64,000 bases of DNA from Streptomyces sp. LX-29 (lineage in GTDB: Bacteria > Actinomycetota > Actinomycetes > Streptomycetales > Streptomycetaceae). The stretch is taken from contig NZ_CP089746.1 in NCBI RefSeq assembly GCF_029541745.1, forward strand, positions 930,001-994,000, read 5' to 3'. The position numbers were made by a program, and so were the translations under genes. The notes under the pieces were generated by a model. That model saw only the letters and a list, made by a program, of their open reading frames with translations. It was not told the DNA's origin and did not search any database. The first letter of the stretch is position 1; each line of letters opens with the position of its first letter. Positions 27,501-39,987 of the stretch are shown one piece after another.

Positions 27501-28035
27501 CGGCGCGGGACAGGTCCCAGCGGGGGCGGCGGCCATCCGAGGTGCCCGTCCAGGCAATGTCCGAGGTGCCCGTCCAGCCGCGCGCACGGGTCCCGCAGCG
27601 CCTTGTCGGACGCTTGTCGGGCGCCGGCGTGGCCGCGGTCGGCGGCCTGGCGCGGGCAGCGCTCGGCTTCGGTGCGGCGGCCGCGGTCCATGTGCGGGCT
27701 ACGAGGGCGACGGCCGCGGACACGTCGCCCCGCGCGGCGGCAGCGCGGACGTACGGCGACCCGCGCGCGGCCCCGGAACGGACGTACGGCCACCCGCAGC
27801 CCCGGAACGGACGTACGGCCACCCGCGCGGCGGCGGTGCGCGGGTATCGGCTGCCGCACGGCCCGGTCGGAGCCCCGCGCGGCCGGATCCGAGCCGGAGC
27901 CCAACGGCTGGACCCGGCTCGGAAAACCGGCCCGGGCCGGAGCCCTGCCTGCCCGGATCCGGCCCGGAGCACACCCCCGGCCGGGCCCGGGTGGGAAAGC
28001 CGGCCCGCCCGGATCGGAACGCCGCTCGCCCCGGG
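27418..28035. other. Gene-free convergent region after pxpC
   Basis: This 618-bp gap separates the ends of pxpC and the convergent oxoprolinase gene. It holds the 23-bp array, two copies of a CCCCGGAACGGACGTACGGC word near 27772-27825, and a 9-bp hairpin (27889-27897 with 27914-27922) that may terminate transcription. Open frames here have no start signal and biased Arg/Pro/Ala composition; I see no gene. Confidence 0.6.
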
Positions 28036-31656
<3,621 letters not shown>

Positions 31657-32007
31657 CTCGCCATTGTCGCAGCGGAATGTCCAGATATGGGATGACGGCG
31701 GCGGGCGGCGGTGCGGGGACCGGCGGGGCGAGGGTGTCGGGGATCGGGCCGCGGGACCCGGGCGACGCGGGCGACGCGGGTGAGGCGGGCGACGCGGGTG
31801 AGGCGACGGCACGCCGACGGCGGACGCCGGCCCGACCCTGAGCCACGGCGGACGCCGACCCGGCCCTGAGGTACGACGGACGCCGACCCGGCCCTGAGGT
31901 ACGACGGGACGCCGACCCGGCCCTGAGCCACAGCGGACGCCGACTCGGCCCTGAGGTACGACGGGACGCCGACCCTTCCGCCGGCACGCCTCTACGCCGC
32001 GACGGGG
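31657..32007. other. Gene-free region upstream of the oxoprolinase gene
   Basis: This 351-bp gap between two minus-strand genes should contain the oxoprolinase promoter, but no clear -35/-10 pair stands out. Bases 31745-31810 are short GCGACGCGGGTGAGGC-like repeats, and 31821-31975 are a longer tandem array listed separately. Confidence 0.55.
31821..31975. repeat. 28/29-bp tandem repeat array, five and a half units
   Basis: Units start at 31821, 31849, 31877, 31905, 31934 and 31962 (last one partial). Each carries GGACGCCGACCCGGCCCTGA followed by GGTACGA or GCCACGG. Units 2 and 3 are identical, which points to recent duplication. The array lies just after the SGNH hydrolase stop. Confidence 0.78.
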
Positions 32008-32994
32008 TCAGCCCTCCGCGGCCGTGGCGTGGGCCCCGGCTCGCCGGGGCCCCGGGAGGCCCGGGGCGGGCCGGGCGACGGTGAGGTCGTACGAGCGGGC
32101 GCGCTCCACGGCCGCGAGAGCCTCCTCCGTCGCGCGCAGGACCCGGTCGTCGAGGAGGTGATCGGTGCGCAGCAGGCGGTGGCGGGCCTCCGCGACGGCG
32201 AGGGAGAGCAGCCCCGGCAGCAGGTCGACGCAGCGGTCGAGGACCCAGCGGGTGCCACGGGTGGCCAGCCACCAGGCGCTGGCCGCCGGACTGGGCGCCG
32301 GCCTTTCGGGCGTCAGGGACGGGGCCGGCCCGGTGGCCAGCCCGCGGGCGGCGAGGGCGGCGTGGAACTCCCGCGCGAGCAGCCGGTGACCGAGCTCGCT
32401 CGGGTGCAGCCGATCCACGCTCCACACCGCGCGGTCCGCCACCCATGGGAAGCGGGCCACGTGCACATGCACCGCGCCGTGCGCGGCGGACAGCGCGTGC
32501 ACCACGGTGTTCACCGCCGCCATCCGCCGGCCCAGCGGACGGGCGAGCGGGGCGGGCAGCCCGAGTATCCGGCCCGGGTCGGGCAGACACGCGGTGAGCA
32601 CCACGCTGCCGTCCGCGCGGAGCGAGCCGATCGTCCGGTCCAGGGACTCGGCCACCCGCCGGATGTCGAAGGCCGCGCGTAACGTGTCGTTGCCGCCCAC
32701 CACCACCGACGCCAGATCCGGCCGCAGCCGGCGCGCCGCGGCCAGCTGCGGACCTGCCACGTCGGCGGCGAGCGCACCGCTCCGGGACAGGTTGACCAGC
32801 TCCACCGCGGACGGCGGCCCGGCCAGCCCCTCGGTCAGCAGCGCCGCCCATCCGCGCCAACCGCCCCCGGCCGCCGGATCACCGAGCCCCTCGGTGAGGG
32901 AGTCTCCCAGCGCCGCATACCGCAGCGCCGGTGGATCGCCGACGCAGGCCACTCCGCGCGGGGGCGCGTCGACCACGACGGGACGCGCGTTCAT
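32008..32994 (-). CDS. SGNH/GDSL-family hydrolase
   Basis: A 328-residue SGNH hydrolase. Block I is ALGDSLTEG with nucleophile S32; GGNDTLR gives the Gly/Asn block; VDRLHPSELGH gives the D194/H197 pair. It likely removes acyl or acetyl groups from a lipid or glycan. There is no signal peptide, so action is cytoplasmic. Its ATG overlaps the stop of the preceding glycosyltransferase (ATGA), making it the last gene of a three-gene glycosylation operon. Codon 105 (32680-32682) is TTA, so bldA may limit its translation. The last 100 residues extend beyond the catalytic core with helical then low-complexity sequence. Confidence 0.85.
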   Translation of the reverse strand: MNARPVVVDAPPRGVACVGDPPALRYAALGDSLTEGLGDPAAGGGWRGWAALLTEGLAGPPSAVELVNLSRSGALAADVAGPQLAAARRLRPDLASVVVGGNDTLRAAFDIRRVAESLDRTIGSLRADGSVVLTACLPDPGRILGLPAPLARPLGRRMAAVNTVVHALSAAHGAVHVHVARFPWVADRAVWSVDRLHPSELGHRLLAREFHAALAARGLATGPAPSLTPERPAPSPAASAWWLATRGTRWVLDRCVDLLPGLLSLAVAEARHRLLRTDHLLDDRVLRATEEALAAVERARSYDLTVARPAPGLPGPRRAGAHATAAEG

Positions 32995-34961
32995 CTCGCG
33001 TCCTCCATGGTCGGTCGTCGCTTCGCCGCCGCGCCCCGCGCGGTCCGCGTCACCGGGAGCGGCGTGGCCGGAGGAGCCGTGGCACCCGGGACTTCTGGCA
33101 CCGCCGGGAACTTCGGGACCGTGGGGACCTCTGGCACCGCCGGGAACTTCGGGACGGTGGGGACCTCCGGCACCGCCGGGGCCTTTGGGGCCTCTGGGGC
33201 GAGCACAGGGGGCGTGCCTCGCGTCGTCGGTCCACGTCCGACGCCGGAGGCGGGAGCCGCGGGCTCGCCGCCACGGCCGTCGTCGACGGCTATGAGCCGG
33301 GCACCGCGCGGGGCGGCTGCGGCACTCTCCACGCCCGCGTCGCTCCCTTCCCGCACCCCTGCCACGGACTCCCCGGACGCCCCGGACGCCCCGGCCTTCG
33401 CGGTCACCACGCCCGCCGAGTCCCGCCCGTACGCGGGGCCCGCGTCACCCGCGTCACCCACGGCATCCGCGGCATCCGCGAGGCACGCGGCGGGCGGCGG
33501 GGCCGGGGCGCCCCCATGGACAGGCGGGGCGTCGTGGGCGTCGAGGAAGGCCGCGACCGCCTCGGGCCAGCCGAAGCGTTCGGCGCGGCCGCGGGCGGCG
33601 CGCCGACGTTCGGTGGCGGGACGGGCCAGAAGGCGTTCGACGGCGTCGGCGAAGGCGTGGCCGTCGTCGGAGGCGATCTCACCCGCCGGGCCCACGACGT
33701 CGGGGAGGGCGGACAGGGCGCTGACGACCACGGGGGTGCCACAGGCCAGGGCCTCCAGGGCGGCCAGGCCAAAGGTTTCCGCGGGGCCCGGAGCGAGAAC
33801 GACGTCCGCGCTGGCCTGGAGCTCGGCGAGGGCGCCCCGGTCGGCGAGGTGACCGAGGAACCGCACCGGCAGGTGTTCCGCGCGGGCTCGCGCCTCGAGC
33901 CGGGCGCGGAGCGGCCCATCACCCGCGACCACCAGGAAGGGGTCGAGCCCTCGCCGAACCAGCTCGGCGAGCGAGTCCAGGGCGCGTCCCGGCCGCTTCT
34001 CCGGAGACAGGCGCGAGCACATGGCGAGGAGCACCGACGCTCCCCGCGCGTGCCGGGCGCGCAGGAGCGCACTGGTGCGCGCCGGGTGGAAATGGTCGAG
34101 GTCGACGCCCAGTGGGGCGCGTACGACATTGCGCGCGCCGATCCGATCGAACTCCCGCTCGGCCCACGCCGTGGTGCACACGATCCGCGAATACGCCAGC
34201 GAGGTGCGGGTGTTGAGCCGGTCGGCGACGCGCCGGGCCGCCGCTTCCGGTACCCCCCAGGTGCGCAGCACCGCGTCGGCGCTCTCGTGCGACACCATCA
34301 CCGCCGGGACGCGGGCCCGTCTGGCCCACTCCCCCGTCCACCGCAGGGTGGTGCGGTCGGACACCTCCAGCCGATCGGGAGCGAGCGACTCCAACAGCCG
34401 GGCCAGCCGCCGTCGATCGGTCAGCACGCGATACCCGCCGGTGCCGGGGATCACGGGGCCGGGGACCGTGATCACCCGGCCCTGGGCGGTGTAGCCGTCG
34501 GAAGAGCGCTCGCCCGGCACGATCAGCACGGGCTCGTGGCCGGCCGCCCGGTAGCCCGCGCCCAGCTCGCGCAGGGCCGTGCGGAGGCCGCCGGAGGCAG
34601 GGCTGACGAAGTTGGCCAGCCGCACGATGCGCAGCGGCCGCGCCGATCGGCGACCGTCACCGCGCACGTCCGCCCTGGGCGCGCCACTGTCACCGCGCCC
34701 CTCCGCGCGGGGCGCCGCGCCGTCGACACCGCGCACGACCGCGCGGGACGGGCCTTCGCCACCGCCCACGTCCACGCGGGGCGCGTCACCGTCACCGCGC
34801 ACGACCGCGCGGGGCGCGCCGTCGAGAGCGGGCAGGCTCGGGACGCTCCCGCTGCCGCCGCCCGGCGCACCACCCGGCACTCCGCCGACACCGAGACCGA
34901 CACCGACACCGAGACCGACTTCACGAGAGGGCACGCGCCCACCGCCGGCCCGCGTGCTCAT
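32991..34961 (-). CDS. GT4-family glycosyltransferase with disordered ends
   Basis: A 656-residue protein whose core (about 100-470) is a GT-B, GT4-family glycosyltransferase: IVRLANFVSPASGGLRTALR for the acceptor side, then VLLAMCSRLSPEKRPGRALD, VVAGDGPLRARLEARA and the donor-site segment PGPAETFGLAALEALACGTP. The first 95 residues are Gly/Val/Asp-rich and repetitive. The last 180 are low-complexity and include PAVPEVPTVPKF repeated in tandem. Homologues usually start near IVRLANF; the far-upstream ATG is kept because it overlaps the upstream stop (ATGA at 34958-34961). Mannosyl transfer is likely from the neighbouring gene, but donor and acceptor are unproven. Confidence 0.82.
   Translation of the reverse strand: MSTRAGGGRVPSREVGLGVGVGLGVGGVPGGAPGGGSGSVPSLPALDGAPRAVVRGDGDAPRVDVGGGEGPSRAVVRGVDGAAPRAEGRGDSGAPRADVRGDGRRSARPLRIVRLANFVSPASGGLRTALRELGAGYRAAGHEPVLIVPGERSSDGYTAQGRVITVPGPVIPGTGGYRVLTDRRRLARLLESLAPDRLEVSDRTTLRWTGEWARRARVPAVMVSHESADAVLRTWGVPEAAARRVADRLNTRTSLAYSRIVCTTAWAEREFDRIGARNVVRAPLGVDLDHFHPARTSALLRARHARGASVLLAMCSRLSPEKRPGRALDSLAELVRRGLDPFLVVAGDGPLRARLEARARAEHLPVRFLGHLADRGALAELQASADVVLAPGPAETFGLAALEALACGTPVVVSALSALPDVVGPAGEIASDDGHAFADAVERLLARPATERRRAARGRAERFGWPEAVAAFLDAHDAPPVHGGAPAPPPAACLADAADAVGDAGDAGPAYGRDSAGVVTAKAGASGASGESVAGVREGSDAGVESAAAAPRGARLIAVDDGRGGEPAAPASGVGRGPTTRGTPPVLAPEAPKAPAVPEVPTVPKFPAVPEVPTVPKFPAVPEVPGATAPPATPLPVTRTARGAAAKRRPTMEDAR
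33091..33181. repeat. 36-bp in-frame tandem repeat in the glycosyltransferase gene
   Basis: Two and a half units (33091-33126, 33127-33162, 33163-33181) with the core GGCACCGCCGGGAACTTCGG encode PAVPEVPTVPKF-like segments in the C-terminal tail. The period is a multiple of three, so the reading frame is kept. Confidence 0.75.
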
Positions 34962-36088
34962 GCCGCCACCGCCGTGCGCGACGCCAGTACCTCGGCCAGG
35001 TGGTCGATCAGTTGGTCGCCCACCGCGCGCCAGGTGCGGCCGGCGACCGCCGCCCGGCCCTGATGGGCCAGTCGCACGCGCAGCGCCGGGTCGGCCGCGA
35101 GCACCGACACCGCCTCGCGCAACGCGACGGCGTCACCCGGCGGCACGAGCAGGCCGGTCCGCCCGTGGTCGACCAGGTCCAGCGGGCCGCCCACCGCCGG
35201 GGCGACCACGGGCACGCCGCTGGCCTGCGCCTCCTGGACGGTCTGGCAGAAGGTCTCCTGCGCCCCGGTGTGCGCGAAGACATCCAGTGAGGCGAAGACA
35301 CGGGCCAGCTCCCCACCGGTGCGACGACCCAGGAAGCGCGCGCGGGGCATCGCGGCGCGCAGCGCGGGCTCGTCGGGCCCATCCCCGACGATCACCACCC
35401 GTACGCCCGGCAGCTCGCTCACCGGGGCGAGCAGGTGCACGCTCTTCTCCGGCGCGAGCCTGCCGACGTAGCCGACGAGCAGCTCGCCGCCCGGCGCCAG
35501 GCCGCGGCGCAGCCCGAGGTCGCGACGGAGCGGGTGGAACCGCACGCTGTCCACCCCGCGCGGCCACAGCGCCACGCGCGGCACGCCGTGTTCCTCCAGG
35601 TCGCGGGCGGCCGCGGTGGACGGCGCGAGAGTGCGATCGGCCGCGGTGTGCACCGCGCGTATCCGCCGCCAGGCCGCGGCCTCGCCGGCACCGAGGTACG
35701 TACGGGCGTAGCCGCCCAGGTCGGTCTGGTAGACGGCGACGGCGGGCAGCCGCAGCCGCAGGGCCGCGCTCATCCCGCGCGCGCCGAGGACGAAGGGGCT
35801 GGCCAGGTGGACGATCTCGGTGCCGTGCGCCGTGAGCGCGGTGGCCAGCCGGCGGCTGGGGAGGGCCACGCGCACCTGGGGGTAGCCGGGAAGTGGAAGG
35901 GACGGGATGCGGACGACGGGGAAGTCGTGGGCGACGTCGGCGTCGGTCGGCGCGTCCTGGGGGCCGGCCGGGGCGATGACGAGGGGGTGGTGGCCGCGCC
36001 GGTGCAGGTGCCGGGCGGTCTGCAACGCGCAGTGGGCCACCCCGTTGACGTCGGGAGGGAAGGATTCGGTCACGATGGCGACACGCAT
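34958..36088 (-). CDS. GT4-family glycosyltransferase, MgtA/PimB-like mannosyltransferase
   Basis: A 376-residue GT-B enzyme. MRVAIVTESFPPDVNGVA at the N-terminus and the donor-site segment AHTGAQETFCQTVQEAQASG are typical of actinobacterial GDP-mannose-dependent alpha-mannosyltransferases that build mannosylated lipids. VGYVGRLAPEKSVHLLAPV and VVIVGDGPDEPALRAAMP complete the fold. The ATG at 36088 was chosen because family members start at this motif; upstream codons are Arg/Pro-rich. It is the first gene of an operon with a second GT4 enzyme and an SGNH hydrolase, each coupled by an ATGA overlap. A cytoplasmic or membrane-peripheral lipid glycosylation pathway is the likely role. Confidence 0.87.
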   Translation of the reverse strand: MRVAIVTESFPPDVNGVAHCALQTARHLHRRGHHPLVIAPAGPQDAPTDADVAHDFPVVRIPSLPLPGYPQVRVALPSRRLATALTAHGTEIVHLASPFVLGARGMSAALRLRLPAVAVYQTDLGGYARTYLGAGEAAAWRRIRAVHTAADRTLAPSTAAARDLEEHGVPRVALWPRGVDSVRFHPLRRDLGLRRGLAPGGELLVGYVGRLAPEKSVHLLAPVSELPGVRVVIVGDGPDEPALRAAMPRARFLGRRTGGELARVFASLDVFAHTGAQETFCQTVQEAQASGVPVVAPAVGGPLDLVDHGRTGLLVPPGDAVALREAVSVLAADPALRVRLAHQGRAAVAGRTWRAVGDQLIDHLAEVLASRTAVAA

Positions 36089-36638
36089 ACCCGTGTTCTC
36101 GGCGTACCAGGGATAGCCCCGGCGGCGGGGAGCTTGCGCGGCGTGAAACGTCCCATGAGCGTTCGGCGCCCGCCCGGCGGGCACGCTACGGGTAACGCCC
36201 CCGGGCGCACGCGAGCGGTTTCCCCGCCGTACGCGGGTAAGGCCCCGCGGACGAAAGGCGACGCCCGGGCACCCGCCCATCGGGGCCGGTCGGCGACCGC
36301 CTCAGCGCAACGCCTCGATCAGCGCCGCCGCCCAACCGAAGCTTCTCCGGTCTCGGGCCTCGGGCCTGCGGTCTCCGGCCTCTGGACCCCGAGCCTCGGG
36401 TCTCCGGCACCCGCGAATGGATCCCCCGGGAATTGGATCCCCCGGTCTCGGATATCGGGTCTCGGACACCGGCCCTCGGATCCACTGCTTGCGGGCTGAC
36501 GTCTCGACCCCGCAGCTCAGGACTCGGTGCTCGGGCCTCGGCGCTCGGGCCTCGGATCCACAGCCTCGGGCTGCGTCCCCGGTCTCACGGCTCAGGGCTC
36601 GGGGCTGGGGCCTCGGGCCTCGACGCTCGGGCCTCGGG
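36089..36638. other. Gene-free region with dense short repeats
   Basis: This 550-bp gap lies between the start of the mannosyltransferase and the end of the HEAT-repeat gene. Bases 36345-36635 are packed with CTCGGGCCTCGG-, GGTCTCGG- and GGATCC-type words in several phases. I see no ORF with a ribosome-binding site. The mannosyltransferase promoter should be in the first 150 bases. Confidence 0.6.
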
Positions 36639-38189
36639 TCAGACCGACGTGGTGTCGGGGCCGAAGCGGCTGCGGACCGCGGTCTGGACCTCGGCCTCCT
36701 CGGCCGGGTCGGTGGCCAGCCGGCGGAGCTGGGTGACCACGCGGTCGTCGGCGGTGGCGGCATGGCGGGCGGCGAGTTCGCGGGTGCTCTCCTCGCAGTC
36801 CCACAGGCACTCGACGGCGAAGCCGGCGGCGAAGGAGGGATCGGTGGCGGCCAGCGCGTGGGCGGCGCGGCCGCGCAGATGGGAGGAGGAGGTCTCGCGG
36901 TAGATGTGCCGCAGCACGGGAGCGGCGCAGCCGATGGCGAGGCGGCCGGCGCCGTCGACGAGCGGCCACAGCGCGCGGGCGTCGGGGCCCTCGGCGCGCA
37001 CGGTCCGGCGCAGTGCGGCGAGCACGAGGCCCGCGTCGTACTGTCCGCCGCGGCAGGCGAGCATCTCCGCGGCCGCCTCGCCGAGGGCGTCCGGCCGGGG
37101 CGCCCAGACACGGGCCCGGTCCAGGGCCGCGACGCTGCGCATCCGGGAGAAGGCGGCGAGGGCGGCCTCGGCGACCAGTGGCGAGGTCGGGCCGATGACC
37201 AGCGACGACACATCGAGGGCGAGGTCGTCGCCCCGCTGTCGCAGGGGCTCGGCGGCCGACTCCGGCGCGGAGCCGGGGACGACGGTGCGGGCGGGCCGCA
37301 CGGGGACGAAGCCGGTGACGGCGGCCTCGATCAGGTCGAGGACCTCGGGGTCGCCGGTCTCCGCCAGGTGGCGCAGGGCTGCCGCGCGGGCGGCGTCCGG
37401 GGCGCCCGCGGCGGCGGCGAGCAGTTCGGGGCGGTCCTCGGGGCCGGCGACGGCGGCCAGGCAGCGCGCCGCGGCGTCGTGTCGGCGCGCGCCGGGGAGC
37501 GCGTCGAGCGCGTCCTGCTCCCCTTGGGCCCACCGCAGCACGTCGCGAACGCTCCAGCCCGGGCGTGGGCCGGTGGGCCGCAGCTGGCGCTGCCAGCGGT
37601 CGAAGGCGCCGCGCTCCTGGGCGGCGCGCACCCGGGCACCGAGCCGCGGATCGTCCGCCCACAGCCGCCAGGGCCGGGGCTCGTACGCGCCGCGCACCGC
37701 GGCGGCGAGCTCGGCGTCGCCCTCGGGTGAGGCGGGGAACCGGCCCAGGATCGCCGGGGCGAGACCGCGCAGCCCGCCGTCGTCGTCGCGGAGCGCCAGC
37801 TCGTCCAGCGCCCAGGTCCAGTTGGTCCCGGAGGCCGCGTAGCGGCGGAGCAGCAGCAGGGCGTCGTCCCGCCCGTAGGAGGCGAGGTGTCCGAGGACGG
37901 ACAGGGCCAGGCCGGTGCGTTCCTCCGCGTCGTCCAGGAGATCGTCGGGGTGAAAAAGGTGCTGTTCGATTTCGCCGAGGTCACATTGGAGATCCAGGCA
38001 GAGGCGCGCGTAGTAGAGCGAGCGGTTCTCGACCTGCCAGTCGCGGCGAGGATCACGCAGCACACAGTGGTGCAGTGCCGCGAGCGCCTCGGCCCGCGGC
38101 GCCGCGAGGGCGTGCAGGGTCCCGTCGCCACGGCCTCTCTGCAGGAGGCCGAGCAGCGTGCCGCTGGGCGCTATGTCTGGATCGAACAT
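36639..38189 (-). CDS. HEAT-repeat-like protein, unknown function
   Basis: A 516-residue cytoplasmic protein made of Ala/Leu-rich helical pairs typical of HEAT/armadillo-like scaffolds (for example ARCLAAVAGPEDRPELLAAA and AAALRHLAETGDPEVLDLIE). There is no catalytic motif, signal peptide or membrane segment. The start MFDPDIAPSGTLLGLLQRG is the most plausible because protein-like sequence begins there; the ribosome-binding site is weak. It is a single gene, divergent from the SpoIIE-type phosphatase across a 313-bp region with a repeated ATATGCCA motif. Function unknown; a scaffold role is only a guess. Confidence 0.72.
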   Translation of the reverse strand: MFDPDIAPSGTLLGLLQRGRGDGTLHALAAPRAEALAALHHCVLRDPRRDWQVENRSLYYARLCLDLQCDLGEIEQHLFHPDDLLDDAEERTGLALSVLGHLASYGRDDALLLLRRYAASGTNWTWALDELALRDDDGGLRGLAPAILGRFPASPEGDAELAAAVRGAYEPRPWRLWADDPRLGARVRAAQERGAFDRWQRQLRPTGPRPGWSVRDVLRWAQGEQDALDALPGARRHDAAARCLAAVAGPEDRPELLAAAAGAPDAARAAALRHLAETGDPEVLDLIEAAVTGFVPVRPARTVVPGSAPESAAEPLRQRGDDLALDVSSLVIGPTSPLVAEAALAAFSRMRSVAALDRARVWAPRPDALGEAAAEMLACRGGQYDAGLVLAALRRTVRAEGPDARALWPLVDGAGRLAIGCAAPVLRHIYRETSSSHLRGRAAHALAATDPSFAAGFAVECLWDCEESTRELAARHAATADDRVVTQLRRLATDPAEEAEVQTAVRSRFGPDTTSV

Positions 38190-38502
38190 GAGGTCAGCAT
38201 CCGGTGCGGGGTATTGGGGTGGCAACGGGATTTCCGTCGACCGCCATTCTTGCCGGTGTCCGGCCGTGGTATGCCCGATGAACGGCATGGCTGCGGTTTT
38301 CCCGAGGCGCCGCAGCCTACCGGAAGGGGCCGCTCCGCAGGTGCGTGACCGATATGCCAAAAAGAGGCCGATGGCATATGCCAGAAGCACCACCGTATCG
38401 GGTATTGCGGAATCCCTTACGTGATGTCGCAGCCTGTGCAACAGTCGTAACCGGTCCTGTCCCATCGGACCAGCCGGCGCCGCGCCTGTATCGGAGTACG
38501 TC
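38190..38502. other. Divergent promoter region
   Basis: This 313-bp region lies between the HEAT-repeat gene and the phosphatase gene. It is less GC-rich than its surroundings and contains the ATATGCCA cluster at 38352-38383. A minus-strand frame running through it could add residues to the HEAT protein but has no credible start, so I treat it as non-coding. Confidence 0.55.
38352..38383. promoter_or_regulatory. Three-half-site ATATGCCA operator-like cluster
   Basis: ATATGCCA (38352-38359), TGGCATAT (38372-38379) and ATATGCCA (38376-38383) form an 8-bp inverted repeat with a 12-bp spacer plus the perfect palindrome TGGCATATGCCA (38372-38383). It sits 120-150 bases before the phosphatase start and looks like a binding site for a dimeric regulator. 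Confidence 0.5.
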
Positions 38503-39987
38503 ATGCCGTCCCCTCGATCTGCGGACCATCCCGCCGCCCAGCCCCCGGAACGGGGCAGGGTCGACGCGCTCATCTCGCAGACTCGGCGGCTGCGCGGAGG
38601 CGTCGACGCCGTCCGCCGCTCCACCGCGACCATGGGCGTCGACCGCATGGACGACCCGCGGCTGCGCTGGCAGCGGGCCCTGTGTGACCTCGCGGTGCAC
38701 CACCTCGACGACCTGGGTCGGCACCTCGGGCAGTTACGCGAAGGGCTCCCGACGGAGCTGACCGAGGATGGGTCGGACGCCGAACCGGGCCGGGACGGAG
38801 CCTGGGATCTCACGGCGCCGACGGCCGAGCCGGACCGGCTCGCGGAGCCGGGCGCGCCGCTCGGCCGGGTCGGCAGCGCCGAGTGGAACTTCCTCACCGA
38901 CGAGGTGGCCTGGTCCGAGGAGCTGTGCCGGATGTTCGGCCGCTCCCCCGAGGAGGGCGGACTCACCCTCGACGAGCTCCCCAGCTCGCTGCACCCCGAC
39001 GACCAGCCCCTCCTCACCGACCTGGTCACCGGCTGCCTGGTGGACGGCAAGCCCATCGACGGCGAGTTCCGGATCGTGCGCCCCGACGGGCTGGTGCGCA
39101 TGGTGCACATGGTGGGCGAGCCCGTGCTCGACGCCGACGACTGCACCGCCTCCATGTGGGCCGTGCTGCGGGACGTCAGCGAACTGCGCCGAAGCCAGCG
39201 GGCGTTGCGCGAGACCCGTGACTCGCTGCAGCGCCAGCGGCACATCGTGCGCACCGAGCACCGGCTTGCGGTCGAGCTGCAGGAGGCCGTGCTCCCGCCG
39301 TGGCGCGGCTCCCTGCGGTTCCCGCACGGCGACGCCCCCGCGCTGGATCTCGCCGCCCACTACCTCCCGTCCGCCACCGGCGCCCTGATCGGCGGCGACT
39401 GGTATGACGCGCTGCACCTGGCCGACGGGCGGACCCTGCTCTCCGTCGGCGACCTCACCGGCCATGGCGTGGCCGCGACGACCGGCATGGCGATGCTGCT
39501 GGGGGCGCTGCGCGGGATGGCGATGGCCGGCGTCGAACCGGGCGCCCTGATGGGCCACCTCAACCGGCTGCTGGACTCCTCCCAGCCCGCCCTCGGCAGC
39601 GCCCTCTGCGGGGCCTACGAGGCGACGACGCGCACCTTCACCTGGGCCCAGGCGGGACACCCCGCCCCGCTGCTCTTCCGCGGCGGGACGGGGCGCGCCC
39701 TACAGCCACCGGAGGGCGTGCTGCTCGGTGCCACCTCCGGTGCCGTCTACGCCCAGACCAGCGAGCAGCTGGAACCGGGCGACCTGCTGGTGCTGCGCAC
39801 CGACGGGCTCACACCCCACGGTGCGGATCGGGACGCGGACGCGGGCACCGAGCGGCTGCTGGAGCTCGCGCCACGGCTCACCGCGGCACGGAGTGCCCAG
39901 GAGTGCGTCCGCGCGGTGGCGGAGGCGTTCGCCGACAAGCAGCGCGAGGACGACGCATGTGTGTTGATCGCCAGGGTGACCTCGTAG
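38503..39987 (+). CDS. PAS-domain SpoIIE-type PP2C phosphatase
   Basis: A 494-residue regulatory phosphatase. An N-terminal helical part is followed by a PAS domain (about 120-235, VGSAEWNFLTDEVAWSEELC), a short coiled coil, and a SpoIIE/PP2C catalytic domain (about 275-490) with GGDWYDALHLADGRTLLSVGD and QREDDACVLIAR metal-site motifs. Such proteins dephosphorylate anti-anti-sigma factors and tune sigma-factor partner switching. There is no membrane segment. Codon 78 (38734-38736) is TTA, marking it as a possible bldA target. No anti-sigma or antagonist gene is adjacent, so its partner is unlinked. Confidence 0.9.
   Translation: MPSPRSADHPAAQPPERGRVDALISQTRRLRGGVDAVRRSTATMGVDRMDDPRLRWQRALCDLAVHHLDDLGRHLGQLREGLPTELTEDGSDAEPGRDGAWDLTAPTAEPDRLAEPGAPLGRVGSAEWNFLTDEVAWSEELCRMFGRSPEEGGLTLDELPSSLHPDDQPLLTDLVTGCLVDGKPIDGEFRIVRPDGLVRMVHMVGEPVLDADDCTASMWAVLRDVSELRRSQRALRETRDSLQRQRHIVRTEHRLAVELQEAVLPPWRGSLRFPHGDAPALDLAAHYLPSATGALIGGDWYDALHLADGRTLLSVGDLTGHGVAATTGMAMLLGALRGMAMAGVEPGALMGHLNRLLDSSQPALGSALCGAYEATTRTFTWAQAGHPAPLLFRGGTGRALQPPEGVLLGATSGAVYAQTSEQLEPGDLLVLRTDGLTPHGADRDADAGTERLLELAPRLTAARSAQECVRAVAEAFADKQREDDACVLIARVTS

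Noticed and set aside
31821..31975. Possible CRISPR array
   Set aside because: Units are contiguous with no unique spacers, and no cas genes are near; it is a simple tandem repeat.
38190..39254. Minus-strand extension of the HEAT-repeat gene, or a small membrane protein with TVVLLAYAIGLFLAY
   Set aside because: It runs antisense to the PAS-phosphatase and lacks a start signal; the short hydrophobic stretch is most likely chance.
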